A stretch of 64,000 nucleotides of DNA from Akebia trifoliata (taxonomy: Eukaryota > Streptophyta > Magnoliopsida > Ranunculales > Lardizabalaceae), in NCBI GenBank assembly GCA_017979445.1, contig CM030710.1, forward strand, positions 15,982,248 to 16,046,247, written 5' to 3'. Under the pieces are notes generated by a model that worked only from the letters and a program-made list of their open reading frames with translations, was not told the origin of the DNA and made no database searches. Positions 1-12,530 of this stretch are shown here, in pieces. Position 1 is the first letter of the stretch, and the number at the start of each line of letters is the position of its first letter. The position numbers and the translations under genes are program-made.

Positions 1-1611
1 TGATGTTCATGCCCTCTACTTGTTCCAAAACCTCATAATCAAATGGCGAGATTGGCATAATTTGATGTTCTTGTTCTCCGTCGAAACATCTCTTGTCAAA
101 TCTAAGCCTATGATCAATCGACAGAAATCGACGGTGACCCAGGTAACAAAATTTTCTACCATGCTTCAAACATCGAGAGCAAGTGTCCTTATTACAATAA
201 GGACAAGCAAGACGCCCTTTGGTGTTCCATCCAGACAACATAGCGTATCCTGAAAAGTCGCTAATTGTCCATAATAGTACAGCTTTCATTTGAAAGGTTT
301 GATTGCTATGTGCATCATGTGTCTACACCAAACTCCCAAAATTGTCTCAAATCATCTATCAATAGTTGCAAATACACGTCGATATTATTGTCGGGTCCAC
401 AAGGACCTGTAATCAATAATGATAACATGAGATAAGGCTGCTTCATGCACATCAATGGTGGCAAGTTGTATACTGTTAAAATGATAGGCCATATACTATG
501 AGAAATACTCATCGTCCTAAATTGATTAAAGTCATCGGTTACCAACCCAAGTCTAACATTACGACTGTCTAAAGATAATAATCGATGTTTAATGTCAAAA
601 TCTTTCTAGGCAAGACAGTCGGCTGGATGCCTCAACGACACATCTTTAGTCCAACTCTCATCATGCCATCGCATGAATGATACGGTCTTCGATAACATGC
701 ATAACCTTTGAAGCCTTGGAACCAATGAAAAATAACACAATATTTTAGCAGGAATCTTTCTTTCTTTCATCCTTGGAGAAATATTCTCATAATTCTTTTT
801 ATGTTCAACTTGCAGCCATCTCGAAGTACAGTACACCTTGCATAATTGATCATTGGTTGTGTCCTTTCAATATAACATACAGTCATTGGGACACGCATCA
901 ATTTTATTGTAATTAAGTCTCAAGTCCCTATTGATCTTCATCGCATCATAAAAAGACTTTGGTAATAACTCTCCCTCAGATAATGCCTCCTTCAAAAGCT
1001 TAAGCAACACGTCGAAGGACTTGTTGCTCTATCCAGACAAACATTTTATGTGATATAATCGAACAATGAAATAGAGCTTTGTGAACTTGGTACATCTGGG
1101 ATACAACTCTCTATCTGCATCTTGAAGCAACCTGAAGAAGTTTACTACTTTGGTATTGCGCCCTTGTGTAGGTTCACTTGCTCTATCAGGTACATCATTG
1201 TCCACACCCGACATACCAAAAGCATCGTGCAACATTCCATTCATATTAACACCACATGGAGCATCATCACATGGAATAGTGAGTGTGGATGTGGAAGAAG
1301 TTTTCCCGTGATATTTCCACAGTGTGTAATGCCATAATTCCATAAACGATGAGATGCTCCTGGACAACATCCCATTTCAAGATCTTAAAATTGACACATT
1401 TCCTACATGCATATGGGATGAGGCATGTTGATGTATTGGCAAATGCGAAGTCGAGGAATTTATCAACACCGTTTATATATTCACTACTCACCCTACTTTA
1501 GAAAATAATGTAGGACAATTTTTAAAAACAAATCCCATTGAGTTATAAACATTGACAATGAATCATAAGTAGTTGAGTTTACCTCGACTTTTTCATCCAA
1601 CTCTTATCCAT
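1..1611 (-). pseudogene. CACTA (En/Spm) TNP2-type transposase, decayed, 3' part outside window
   Basis: Read on the minus strand, this is the N-terminal half of a plant CACTA transposase. A short first exon (ATG at 1611, MDKSWMKKSR, donor GT at 1582) is followed by an intron and then the transposase-associated domain (about 1490-1340; SSEYINGVDKFLDFA, ACRKCVN, DVVQEHLIV). TNP2 blocks follow: FFRLLQDADRELYP, RLYHIKCLSG, CYFSLVPRLQRLCM, SIWPIILTVYNLPP, then LACPYCNKDT and LKHGRKFCYLGHRRFL down to position 1. The frame breaks near 1335 and near 314. In-frame TAG codons at about 1029 and 606 sit where the family usually has tryptophan. It cannot make a full protein. The family call rests on several blocks in the correct order and is firm; the element's ends are not in view. 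Confidence 0.88.
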
Positions 1612-3657
1612 CACTTCCTTCAACACCTAAATTCAAAAATTACTATAAAAAATAATACTATAAAGACTGTAACAAATGTGAGGTTTTCTTTACAGTCTAT
1701 TTGGATTGAGAGAAGATAAGAGAAGATTAGAGAATATGCAATTTTATCTTCTTTTCTCCTATTTGGATTGTTAAGTGGGGAGAGAAGAGAAGAAAAGTGG
1801 AGGGAAAAAAATAGAAAAAATGTCAAATTTGGTTATATCCAAAAGTGGAGATATGCGGAGGGAAGATAAGAGACTAAAGTTTTTCATTTAAAGTTTGTCC
1901 CAATTATTTTGAAAATTTCTAAAAATATGTAATATTGGCAGGCCAGCTATTACTACTTACACCCCAAGTAATTAAACATCCTGCAGCCCATCTGACAAGC
2001 CATTAGGCAGGCCATCCAATAAGCCATTGGGTAGACCATCCAACAGGCCGTCCGACAAGCCATTGGGTTAATTTTGATGGCATAACCTATCCAATCCATA
2101 AATCTTGTCATGGTTAATTTTACTTTTCTAACCCAAGGCATATACAATAGAAACCTAAGTAATAGCTCATAATAATCACTAAATATGTATATTTGACACA
2201 ATTCAATCTTTTTTTATTATAAGATATACACATGTCACTATTACGATATGCAGAGCTTTGAGAGTCCCATTGACCAAGCAATAGGAGGGGGTGAAGTGGG
2301 TAGCACCCTTTCCCAAGGGTTCGAGGGTGGAGCCACTGGTCCAAATATTATAAGGGGTAAGGAAAATAAGTTTTAAATTTATTTTCTAAACAACCATATA
2401 AGAACAATAATCCTTCAAACCAAATCCAAGGCAAATTTGGTCTTAATGAAAACAAATGCATGAGGAAGAAAACAAAAATAATAAGCGAATGTCATACTTA
2501 GTTTGCGGTGAATCGATCTTCAATGGAATGCCACTACGACTCTAACCCATTCTCTAAAAAAAATTCCTATTTTTTTTAATGATTTTCAACAATTTCCTTA
2601 CTACAACTCTCGCTCTTTCTCTGAGTGTTCAACATCCTTATTTTAAATGAATCTCCTCAGCTTACCAAAGTTCTTAAGATTCAAAAGAGACAACAAAAAA
2701 CTCCTTCATCTATTCCACTTCAAATGAAACTATTTGTAAAGAAATTAAAAGAAAAAATGGAGACTTGAAAAACCCCAGTTCCACAGAAAATTAAGGATTT
2801 TTTTATACTTTTTGCTTTGAACCTATTTATGAAGAAAAAATAAATAAATCAAAATCAACAAAATAAGGTTCTTTTTCAAATCTTTGTAATGCATATATCA
2901 ATTAAAAAAAAAAACAGATGGCATCTCTTCAAGTAATCAAAGATTATAATATGAGAGATGAGCTTCTCTTTTTAGCCTTAAACGGTGATAAAGTCATTAA
3001 TGGATTAAAATTTCATTTGAAAAACACATCATATAAATCCCATTATATAGACCTTGCAAGATCTTTGAAATAATTCTTAAGTTGCATATAATTATCGTTT
3101 ATATATATGGATAGGAGTGTCATGATCACACACAACACAACTTAGTAATTTAGTCTATTCTTGTCAACTTCTTATATTTTCTTAAGAAAATTGTAAAAAC
3201 ATTGGGCCAATGATTAATAGGAACATCTAATCATGGCATTGTTAATTGATTCAAATCTTTACTGTTCCTCTAAACAGAAGTTAAGAAAATGAGCGCTTGT
3301 TTTCTTTTAACATCTAAGCCACTCGAGACAATCAATAACATGTGTTACCTTACCTATCCCTACTAAAAGTTGAATATAATAGAACAATTTTTCTCAGTTT
3401 TTTCCTCCCATGATTTTGTTTAGATGAAATCAAACAATGAGTTTTGATTTTCCAACCATACCTATTTTTCCATGGAAAGTCACTTTCCACGCAATCAAGC
3501 ATACCCTGAATTTTTATTTCCTTTTTCTTTTTTCAAAATGCTTTAATAATGTAACATACGGTGACCAATGTTGTTCCTAAGAAATATTTTGATATTGGAA
3601 ATAATTATCAAAAAATAAATAAATTGAAAAAATAGAGCAAAAGAATTACCATAGACC
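1612..3657. other. Non-coding stretch, no gene recognised
   Basis: This AT-rich DNA has no supportable coding region. A purine-rich stretch lies at about 1690-1870. A short degenerate minisatellite lies at about 1975-2075, where units resembling GCCATCCAACAG repeat several times and give a low-complexity Met/Ala/Cys reading on the minus strand. The DNA next to the transposase start could be the 5' untranslated and subterminal part of the CACTA element, but I could not identify a terminus. Confidence 0.5.
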
Positions 3658-3983
3658 CATGTAAAGAATGCATTGAATCAAACTGGATGACAAGTTATCA
3701 CCAATGGGGACAATTTAGTGGCTTAAATCAGCAGGGCTTCTAAATCAAATTGCTAAGTATCAAAGGTCAAAATTAACCCAAGACCTGGGAAAAAAGATCA
3801 AGGTCTTTACATTAATCTAGACCTTCTAACATGCAAATGTTTTTACATAAATACATTGTTGTTGACAAATCATAAAAGGTTCTTAAAAGCACATTTCAAT
3901 ATCTACAACAATTATCTCGCTTTTGACAGTATTTTAGTCTTTACAAAATTCTGTTGTTGTTGATGATGATTATGATGAATGAG
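3658..3983 (+). repeat. Copy 1 of a ~320-bp direct repeat pair (partner 30130-30423)
   Basis: From about ATGTAAAGAATGCATTG to GATGAATGAGAT this stretch matches 30130-30423 in the same orientation with only scattered differences. Copy 1 has about 40 extra bases (around 3898-3938) that copy 2 lacks. The two copies lie just outside the two ends of the nested gypsy stack. No coding potential is evident in either. Confidence 0.85.
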
Positions 3984-4696
3984 ATGTATACCTTATAAGT
4001 ACATGGTTCTTACTAAACTATTTAACATGGGAAAGCATATCAAACAAATTAGCTCCATTGTTTCTATTTGGTGATTCATCGTAGTACAGAAAATCATAAA
4101 AGTATCTATAAACATAAAAATGTTACTGAGTTTGACAGTATGTGTCACATTCTTTTGAAAATGATATTAGTTCTAAAAAGCAATGCTCTAAAAAATGAAC
4201 CAATGCTTAGACCAAGAATATGCCAAATTGATCAGACCACTGTTGAACCTTGGTTCAATTTGATTGGACCGATTACGTTCATTAAATAACTTGAAAATAT
4301 GCATAGCTTTGTCCTAAATTACTTTAATTTATATTCATAAAAGAGTGAGATTCAAAACAACTCGATAGTTTATTTATCAACCCGATTTTATTATGACATC
4401 CAATTAAACCTGGGCAGGCCACTGTTCGGTCTAGTTTTTAAAAGAGGTAAAAAGATATTATTCACATAGGGGTCTTCTGAAAATGCCGTATCTCAGAAAT
4501 TTATATAACACAGGATAGCAATCGCATCTCAGATCAGAGACATACCATAAATTACATTATCATGATAATATGCAATACAACAACAGAAACGTGACAAGGA
4601 AAACATCTAAAATGAAGACCCCAAATGGTAAAAAATTCTGAAGCAAACATGATTGTATCATAAGCATATCAAACATGATTGATGGTTGTGTAGTTT

Positions 4697-4799
4697 AAAA
4701 TGTATATGACCCTTGTGATGCTTACGTTTGATATGCTTATTTTTTCTTATTAAAAGAAAGCATATCAAACGTAAGCATCTCAAGGGTCATATACATTTT
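4697..4799. repeat. Near-perfect 42-bp-arm inverted repeat (foldback)
   Basis: The arm at 4697-4738 and the arm at 4758-4799 are reverse complements with one mismatch (41 of 42), separated by a 19-base A/T loop. A third partial copy of the AGCATATCAAAC motif lies just upstream at about 4661. The right arm ends 11 bp before the LTR that starts at 4811. It could be a small foldback element, a recent inverted duplication or a small-RNA-producing hairpin; the sequence alone does not decide. Confidence 0.85.
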
Positions 4800-4810
4800 G
4801 GACTCACAAT

Positions 4811-6341
4811 TGAAAGCGCTCTCGAACCGCGGGGTGTGCGGATCCACTTTTGATTTTTGAGGTTTAGGAGTTACCACCTAGTTATTATGGTCTAGAAACC
4901 AAACATTGACTCTACCAATAGATAAGATATTGATCTATACAAAGAATAGGTCCAGGGATCAGGTTACGGGGTTGGAAGGTGTTAGGCACCAACCCCGTCT
5001 AGCAAATGCCAGTCTCTACTTTTCTCAAATAATACTACATTACAAAATAGACCTAAAAATAATTACCTAGCGGATTACGACGATTCCCTCGGTACTGGCA
5101 GAGAGTGTCCTTGTATGAGTTTCCTTGCTATTCCTACATTACTGGATCTATTTCTGATCTCCAAGTTGAAGTATCTTTCTTCTAGATCTAAGTGTTTCCT
5201 GACTTTTTTAGGGATTTCTGCGTATTTTTAGAGGGTTTCTGGGGGTTTTTTTGAGTAAAAACTGGGGTTTGGATGATAGGTAGGGAGTTAAGACTTCAAA
5301 ATCAGGGTTTGGAGAAGGTTAGGGAGACTTTTTTACCTATTTTTTCTAGGATTTATTTTGACCTCCGAAATTAGGTTGTGGAGGCTCTATAGCTATAGAG
5401 TTTTTTTAGAAGAATTAAAGTTTGACTATGTCTCCTTTTGGACAAGGCAAATTAGGGTTTTGACTTAAGTTTTATTTGACTGACTATGTTTCTTTAGATT
5501 AGAGTTTTAATTCTTACGTACAATGAAAGAATATAGTTTTAATTTTTGGAGAAGCCCCCTTAATTAAATTTTAATTCTTTAGACCCCTAGATGGAGGGGT
5601 CTTTTAATAAATATCAGGGGGCTCCACTTAAATAAGTGGGCAACCATCAACAATTTTGCCTGAGGGCTTGATTGATTAATTTTCTTGGTTCAGATTTTTA
5701 AATTAATTTTATTAAGATTTCACCTTACGTTAATTAATATTTTATTTATTAATTTCAAAATTTAAAATTTTTTTTAAATTGAAAAATTATCGTTTTGCCC
5801 CTGAAGAGAACTTTTGTGTTTCAAGTCATTTTTCCATGTTCCGAGATGTTTTGGAATCAGTTTTTTGTAAGGAATTCAATGGGATTATGGATTTGTGCCA
5901 TTTACGAATTTTTGGTGTGAAATAATCGTGAACCTTATGAGAGGCATTTTCATAATTTTATCGAATTTGATGAAAAGTGACGAAATGGTTTATTTGGTTT
6001 TACTTTGTTATTTTATGTGTTCGAAAGGATTTTTTCAAGCATAAGGGGGCTCTAAGGATGTTTTGATGTTAGGACTATTTTAGTAATTTGGTCATTTTTT
6101 AGTGATTTTCATCGTAAAGTCTCTTTTTGTTTGCAAAATGATGATTTCTATGTTTTTGGGATTATATTTTCCTAGCGTAGCATGGTTTCTACAGTTTTGT
6201 TAGTTTGAGATACCTTATCCAAATTTCTGAAACATATCTAGTAACAAATAAATCATTAGAATAATCATCCATCATTGCGAATCGTCGCGATCGGGTTGAC
6301 GAGTTGATTAATCTGGTGAGTGCAAAAATGAGGTGTCTACA
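4811..6341 (-). repeat. 3' LTR of outer gypsy element
   Basis: On the plus strand it begins TGAAAGCGC and ends GGTGTCTACA, so on the minus strand it starts TGTAGACACC and ends GCGCTTTCA. This is the terminal pair shared by all gypsy LTRs in the window. The PPT-like run AGAGGAGCAT abuts its inner edge (6342-6355 read on the minus strand), which fixes the orientation. Confidence 0.85.
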
Positions 6342-6849
6342 GATGCTCCTCTTTGGCAAAGGGTTGAAACAAACTAGATAGCAAATCTATTTTGGTAGAT
6401 AGTGCGATATCCGAATGCTAAAGATAGTGACAGTTTATTTTGTAGCTTGATTTAGCAATTCGTCGAGGCGTTTAGATCCTTGAGGGTAAAACTCTCCCCG
6501 AACGAAAAAAATTATCACGTCCTCAAGCATGAGCTCTTACTGACGATGTCAGATCCTGTAATTTTAGAAAATTCTCCCTGACTAAAGAAAAAGTGCACGT
6601 GTGTGCAATGGTGTGATGCTTACTTAGTATTCTATCGGATCATTGGGAATAAACTCTTATCGATTAAAAAAGAATGTCAGGTCCTAGAGATCCTCTCTCA
6701 CTAACAATAATGACTCAAATTGAAATGCATATACGCAATGAAAACAATCACACAATATTGAATTATAGTAAGTTTGAATAACGAGATAAGTGATGTTGAA
6801 ACTTCATTAAATCCTATCAAAATTATTTTTTAGAGTCCGAAAAAATTTG
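6342..6849 (-). other. Outer element: PPT and start of 3' UTR
   Basis: The first bases inside the 3' LTR read, on the minus strand, TTTGCCAAAGAGGAGCATC. This is the polypurine tract that primes plus-strand DNA synthesis. The rest is non-coding and closely resembles 16034-16330 in the inner element, so it is a conserved part of the 3' UTR. Confidence 0.65.
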
Positions 6850-9215
6850 AATTTTGATTATTGGACTCTAACTAAGTTTTACAGGAACTTAAACAATCCT
6901 GTTAATTCATTATATGATTCAAAAAGTTGGAGTCTCGTTTCTCAGACTAGAACTTAGGTTTGTAGGCACTTTAAAAAACCTACTCATTTTATGATTTAAA
7001 AAGTTTGAGTCTCATTTCTCAGACTCAAACTTAGATTTGTACATAATTCAAAAAACCTACTCATTCTATGATTCAAAAAGTTGGAGTCTCATTTTTCGGA
7101 CTTGAACTTAGGTTTGTAGGTACTTCAAAAAACCTATTCATTCTATGACTCAAAAAGTTGGAGTCTCATTTCTCGGACTCGAACTTAGGTTTGTAGGTAC
7201 TTCAAAAAACTTACTCATTCTATGATTCAAAAAGTTGGAGTCAGGTTTCTCGGACTAAAACTTAGGTTTGTAAGTACTTCAAAAAAAGTACTTATTCTAT
7301 GATTGAAAAAGTTGGAGTCTCGTTTCTTAGAATCGAACTTAGGTTTGTAGGTACTTTAAAAACTCTACTCATTCTATGATTCACAAAGTTGGAGTCTGTA
7401 GACACCCCATTTTTGCATCCGCCTGATTAATCAACTCGTCAACCCGATCGCAATGATTCCCAATGATGGATGTGTATTCCATTGCTTTATTTTGTTACCA
7501 GATATGTTTCAGAAATCCGGATGAGGTATCTCGAACTTACAAAACCTTAGAAACCACGCTACGCTAGGAAAATACGATCCTAGAAACATAGAAATCATCA
7601 TCTTGTAGACCAAAAAGAAGCTTCACGATAAAAATCACTAAAAATGATTAAATTACCAAAATACCCCTAACCTCAAAACAACTCTAGAGCCTACGTTACG
7701 CTTAGGAAAACTCTCTCGAACACATAAAATAACAAATCAAAAATTAATAAATCATTTCACCAATTTTAACAGAATGCGACAAAATTATGAAAATGCCCCT
7801 CACAAAGTTCACGACCATTTCACACAAAAATTTTTCATAAATAACAAAAACTAATATTTCCATTGAATTCCTTACGAAAAATCGATTCTAAAACATCCTA
7901 GAACATTAAAAACCGACTTAAAACGTGAAAAGTCCTCTCCGGGGGCAAAACGGTAATTTCACAATTTTCATAATAAAAAAATTCGAAATTAATAAATAAA
8001 ATATTAAATAATTAAAGTGAAACATTAATGAAATTAATTTAAAATTTTGAACCTAAAAAATCGATCAATCGAACTTTCGGGTAAAATTGTTGAGGGTTCG
8101 TGGGATATTTCTTTAAGGACCCCTCCATTTGGGGTCCAAAGAATTAAAGAAATAATGGAGGGGCCTTCTCCAAAAATTTAAAGTAAATGAAGCAAGACTG
8201 AAGTCAAAGTATTAAAGCCAATCAAGTGAGACTAAAGTCAAAATTAAAGTCAATTAAGCAAGACTGAAGTCAAGATATTAAAAGTCAATCAATTAAGACC
8301 AAAGTCAAAACATTAAAAGTCAATCAAATAAGACCAAAAGTCATAATAGAGTTCTAATTAAATAATAACTCTATCTAATAGAGTTCTAACTTAAAAACAA
8401 TTCTACCTAAAATAATTCTAATTAAAACACAATTCTACCTAAAACAATTTTAACTAAAACACAACTCTAATTAAAAGATCTCTAATTAAACACTAACTCT
8501 ATCCAAATCAACCTTAAAAAAATTCTATAAATAGAGGTGCTCACACCCTATTTTCGTATCAAATCATAAACCCTAAGAGAAGTAGGTCTAGAAGCTCTCC
8601 TAGCCCCCCATAAACCCTAGTTTTGGAGCCCCAACTCCTTACCTAACATCCCTCCTTCAATTTTAGTCTAGAAAACACCTAAAATCCCTCCAAAAACACC
8701 CCCAAATCCGCAATAAATTTGAAGAGTTCAGATCCAAAAACAATGAGATACCTTGATCTAGGAGATCCGAAGTCAAATCCGAAGACAGAACGAAGCAAGG
8801 GAGTACAGTACAAGGAGTTCTTTTTGTCAGATCTGAGGGAACAAAATCCTTGCTATCGGAAAGGTATGTAATTTTTTTATTTTTATCTAGGTTTTTAGCA
8901 ATGTGATATATTTGGAAAGTTAGTAGAGACCGGCTTTGGCCGGGCGGGGTTGGTGCCTAACACCTTCCAACCCCGTAACATGATCCCCGAATTCAGATTT
9001 TTTGTGGTAGATTAGTTCTTTTTATCCATGTTAGAGTCAGTTTGGTTTCTAGACCACAATAACTAGGTGGCGATTCCCAAACCTCAAGGGTCAAAAGCGG
9101 ATCCGCGCACCCCGCGGATCGAGGGCGCTTTCAGAGTCTCGTTTTTCAGACTTGGACTCGAATTAGTTAAAGACTCGGTATTATCGAGTTCAAAGTTTGA
9201 AAGATTGGACCTTTA
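6850..9215 (-). repeat. 77-bp tandem array in 3' UTR, split by a solo LTR
   Basis: About seven units recur at exactly 77-bp spacing. The AAAAAGTT phase mark falls at 6921, 6998, 7075, 7152, 7229, 7306 and 7383. The array is cut by the solo LTR at 7397 and resumes for part of a unit after 9133. Each unit holds two short inverted repeats: GAGTC...GACTC, and GTAGGT-N10-ACCTAC. Tandem repeats beside the 3' LTR are a known trait of Tat/Ogre elements. Confidence 0.85.
7397..9133 (+). mobile_element. Solo gypsy LTR with perfect target duplication
   Basis: It starts TGTAGACACC, ends GGCGCTTTCA, and is flanked on both sides by GAGTC (7392-7396 and 9134-9138). No internal domain is present, so it is an LTR left after LTR-LTR recombination. 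A TATA box (CTATAAATA, about 8525-8533) and a run of AGTCAA motifs upstream of it mark the promoter part. It lies on the strand opposite to its host element and splits the 77-bp array. Confidence 0.92.
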
Positions 9216-10929
9216 TTGACTTATCATACATCTGGATTAATAATTATCATTGGACTTCATCAGACTTTTAAGCTTTTGTAAGATTTTCTTTTTATCATGT
9301 GATCAAGAATAAAAACTTCAAAATCACAGTTATTTAAAAAAAATGCCCCTTGTTTCAAGGTTGGCTTCTAACTGGAACTTGTCTATGAAACTGATGAAAT
9401 GGATTGTACTTGAAAAATATGAACGAGTAATTATGGACTCTGATATATGACAGACAGAAGAATTGACATTCCGTTAAATTAAAGACTCTTAAGATTATCA
9501 TATGTACAATAATGAATTTGATCAATTTCTTTTGAGAAATGCTTGCCAGACTTAGAATCTTGATAGTTACTAGAATAGAAGATGTTTCTCTTCAAAGTAG
9601 TCAATGGTTTTACACTTTCCTTTGGCGAACACTTGGACAAATAAACATATTCCTAAGGATCTTCCAATGTTCAAGATGGCTTCTAAGTTTCCTCGACTTC
9701 AACCCTATCTTTGTTAGATGTGAGCTTTTAGTTGAAAAATGAATGTTGTGACTTGAATAATTTCTTACATGTCTTAGTTTTTACACGAGCTTCTTTCTAA
9801 ATTTTTCTTCTTGATGGGACATTTCCTCCCATTTGATGATGTCCTAATTATTTCCTAGATCGCCTCTCCAGGTTTTCAATCTAGCAGACTTTGTTTTTCT
9901 TCTTTTGATGATGTCTTGATTTTTTTCTAGGTCGTCTTTTTAGGTTTTCAACCTAGCAGGCCTTCTTTCTTTATAGTTATGCCCTAACTTTTGCCTAAGT
10001 CGCCCTTTCGGATTTTCAACTTAGCGGACTTTTTTTCTTCTTGGTGATCTTGACAATTTCTTGGTTCCTTGAACCTTAACTAAGTTAATTAACATTTAGG
10101 AGGACTTAATAGGTGGTCTTAGGATATGGTTTAGAAAGAAAAGGTATAAGGCTTGATTTTTCTAAAATGCCCCTTGTTTGATATTCTTTTTTTCTTCTAA
10201 TGCCCCTAGTTTGGCATTTTTCTTTTTATCAATTCTTTTGATTCTTTTTTCTAATGCCCCTAGTTTGGCATTCTTTTCTTTTGAACCTTTCAATAAGGGA
10301 TTTTCCTTTTAGATGATATTTTTCTTAAGAGAATACATTTTTTTTGTGTGACTGGGCTTGAAGTAACTTCTCAGGTTGCCTACGTACCCCAAATATTTCT
10401 TTTTTTGCTTTTGAGATCAGGTCAAATGTAGTTCATACCAAGATATCCCTCCCAAGGTTGGTATGTGTGGTTTAAAAAGAAAAGGCTATTGATGTTTTTA
10501 GTGGTTGCGAGGGGCTAAAGAAGGTTTTATTTTTCTTAGTAAGACAGGAAAATATTTCGACCAAAGAAGGCCTTTTTGGTGAAACACTACTTGATTTGGT
10601 CAAGGTTTTAGAACTCGATGTCTTGATTGCTCTGTTGAATACGATCTTCTTTTAAGAATGAGTAATCTTCAGTCTTCTTCCACAAAATTAAATGTGATTG
10701 AGTTCTTTGTATTTGACATTGACTCGTTCAACCCTTTTCAAACTTCGAAGAAGATCCCATATTCTTGTGTGAATGAGAACTCTTTTCCCTCTAGTGAAAA
10801 ACATGATGAGTCCCTTCTTGTAGGTCTTAACACCTTTATCGATGGTTTCAACTACATCATTCTCAACCGATAATCTTTGATTTTGAAGTTCACCATCGAC
10901 TTTACGCCTTGATCTATTTTGGTGCAATC
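9216..10929 (-). other. Outer element 3' UTR, no intact coding sequence
   Basis: Non-coding remainder of the outer element. It holds a short repeated motif (CCTAGATCGCC...TTTTCAA...TAGC) at about 9850-10040 and several PPT-like TGCCCCT motifs (about 9345, 10168, 10200, 10253). The block around 10360-10400 (TTGCCTACGTACCCC) recurs at 20570-20600 in the inner element and inverted at 50098-50120 in the third element. Homology with the inner element shows this is family 3' UTR rather than unrelated filler. Confidence 0.65.
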
Positions 10930-12530
10930 TATCAATATATCCTCATGAGACCATGCTTTTATTTTATTGGAATAAAAAGACAAACTGACAAACCTGACTA
11001 AAAGGTAAAAAATAAAGGAATTGACCGAGTGAATTTAAAGACTGACGCAACTGACGCTTAAAAGAAAAAATCAAAATAGGGATATGATTCTGAATGAGAG
11101 GACACAATCCTAGGGTCTATGCCACTTTAGATATATTCACAATGGATGATTTGAGCTCGTCCACTTTTGTCACATTTTCATGTTCTGATTCAAGCCTATC
11201 TGAAACTGAAAATCCTGTTTCTTCAATACTTTCTTTACTTTTCAGTTCTGCCACTACCTCAGGGTATATGGGTGGTTCATTCTTGCTTGGTGAGGATGTA
11301 CTATTAAGACCAATTGAGTAAATGAAGGAAACCAAATTAATTGATTTGGGTTTGCTTATGAATATTAGGTTCAGAGTAGGAAGAGGTTGAATTTGAAATG
11401 TAGGCAAATGGTTAGTTTTAACATTGGGCACAACAAAAGTGGGTATGGTGACATTTCCTTACTCAATAAGGTCTTAAATAGTAGGGCGGGAACTAAAATA
11501 TCTATCAAGAACATGACCAGGCATTTGATGGAATTCATAGAATTACCCATTGTCCATGTTTGAAGGAAGATGATTGGGCAACGGCTTAGGTTGTAATGGT
11601 GTCAACAATCCCCTTTTCATCAATTTTTGATAGGCAACACTAAAGGACATTCTATGATTGGCAAATTGTCTCCTAGGCTTGGCTTGTAAGGACTGAGTGG
11701 CTTGAGGAGCTAGTGCGGAAGAGGTGTTGGCTACTTGTAAGGAATTGGCACTGAGTTTGAAATGTTTGGATATTGACTCAAACAATTTACCGAAAAATCC
11801 CAAAAAGTAGGCATCTTCAACTTGATTTCCAGCTTCAATGAGGGATTGAAAAGTGGGAAGGTACTGAGGCATCAAGTACTTGACATAATTTTGAGTGAAA
11901 TTCCTGAGGATGATCTTGACTTGTTCCTTTTGTTGAGGTCAATCCCACAATTGAGCGGCTTTAGCTTTTCATCGAGCAATAAACTCAGTAAAAGTTTCCC
12001 CGGGCTTCTATTTAGTAGTTTCCAGATATTTTCTTGTGAGTTCAATATCCGTATTGAATGAATACCGATCAATAAACTCCTTCATCAATTCATACCATGT
12101 TCTTATTCGAGATGAATCCTATGACATTAGCCAGCGTAGGAAAGGACCTGTAAGGGTTTTTTGAAAAGGTTGTGCCATCTATTCTTCACTCAAACCCTAA
12201 GATTGCATGATGCCGACATATGCTTTTAAGTGAGTTCTAGGGCATCCAATCCCATCAAACTTCTCCATGTCTAGTATTATGAACTTCTCTGGCAGACGAA
12301 CTATGGGAAATAACGTCATTTCCCCTATCCAAGAGTAAGATCATCGGGGTCTTTGATATTCTTCAAAGCAGTTTCAACTTGAGTTATTTGATTAGCTAAG
12401 ACAGGGTCGACGTATAATTAATCATCTTCTTAGTTTTCGACGAGGTCAAATACATCTTAAGGTTCTATAGCTTTATCTTTTTTTTCTTTTCAGGCTTCAA
12501 GGCTTCAATTTTTGTTTAGACAGAAGTGAT
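10930..12530 (-). pseudogene. Decayed gag and pre-RT fragment of Tat-type gypsy element
   Basis: Gag is the capsid and nucleocapsid precursor of the retrotransposon. On the minus strand, blocks in the usual order are QVETALKNIKDPDDL (about 12390), FDGIGCPRTHLKAYVG (about 12250), RTWYELMKEFIDRYSFNTDI (about 12090), TFQSLIEAGNQVEDAY (about 11860), and a proline-rich C-terminal part (11431-11117). AWSHEDI near 10955 matches the pre-RT motif that opens pol in Tat elements. Several stops and frame changes break it, and the nucleocapsid zinc knuckle is not visible here. The same blocks occur at 51790-53105 on the plus strand, which supports the family call. Confidence 0.82.
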
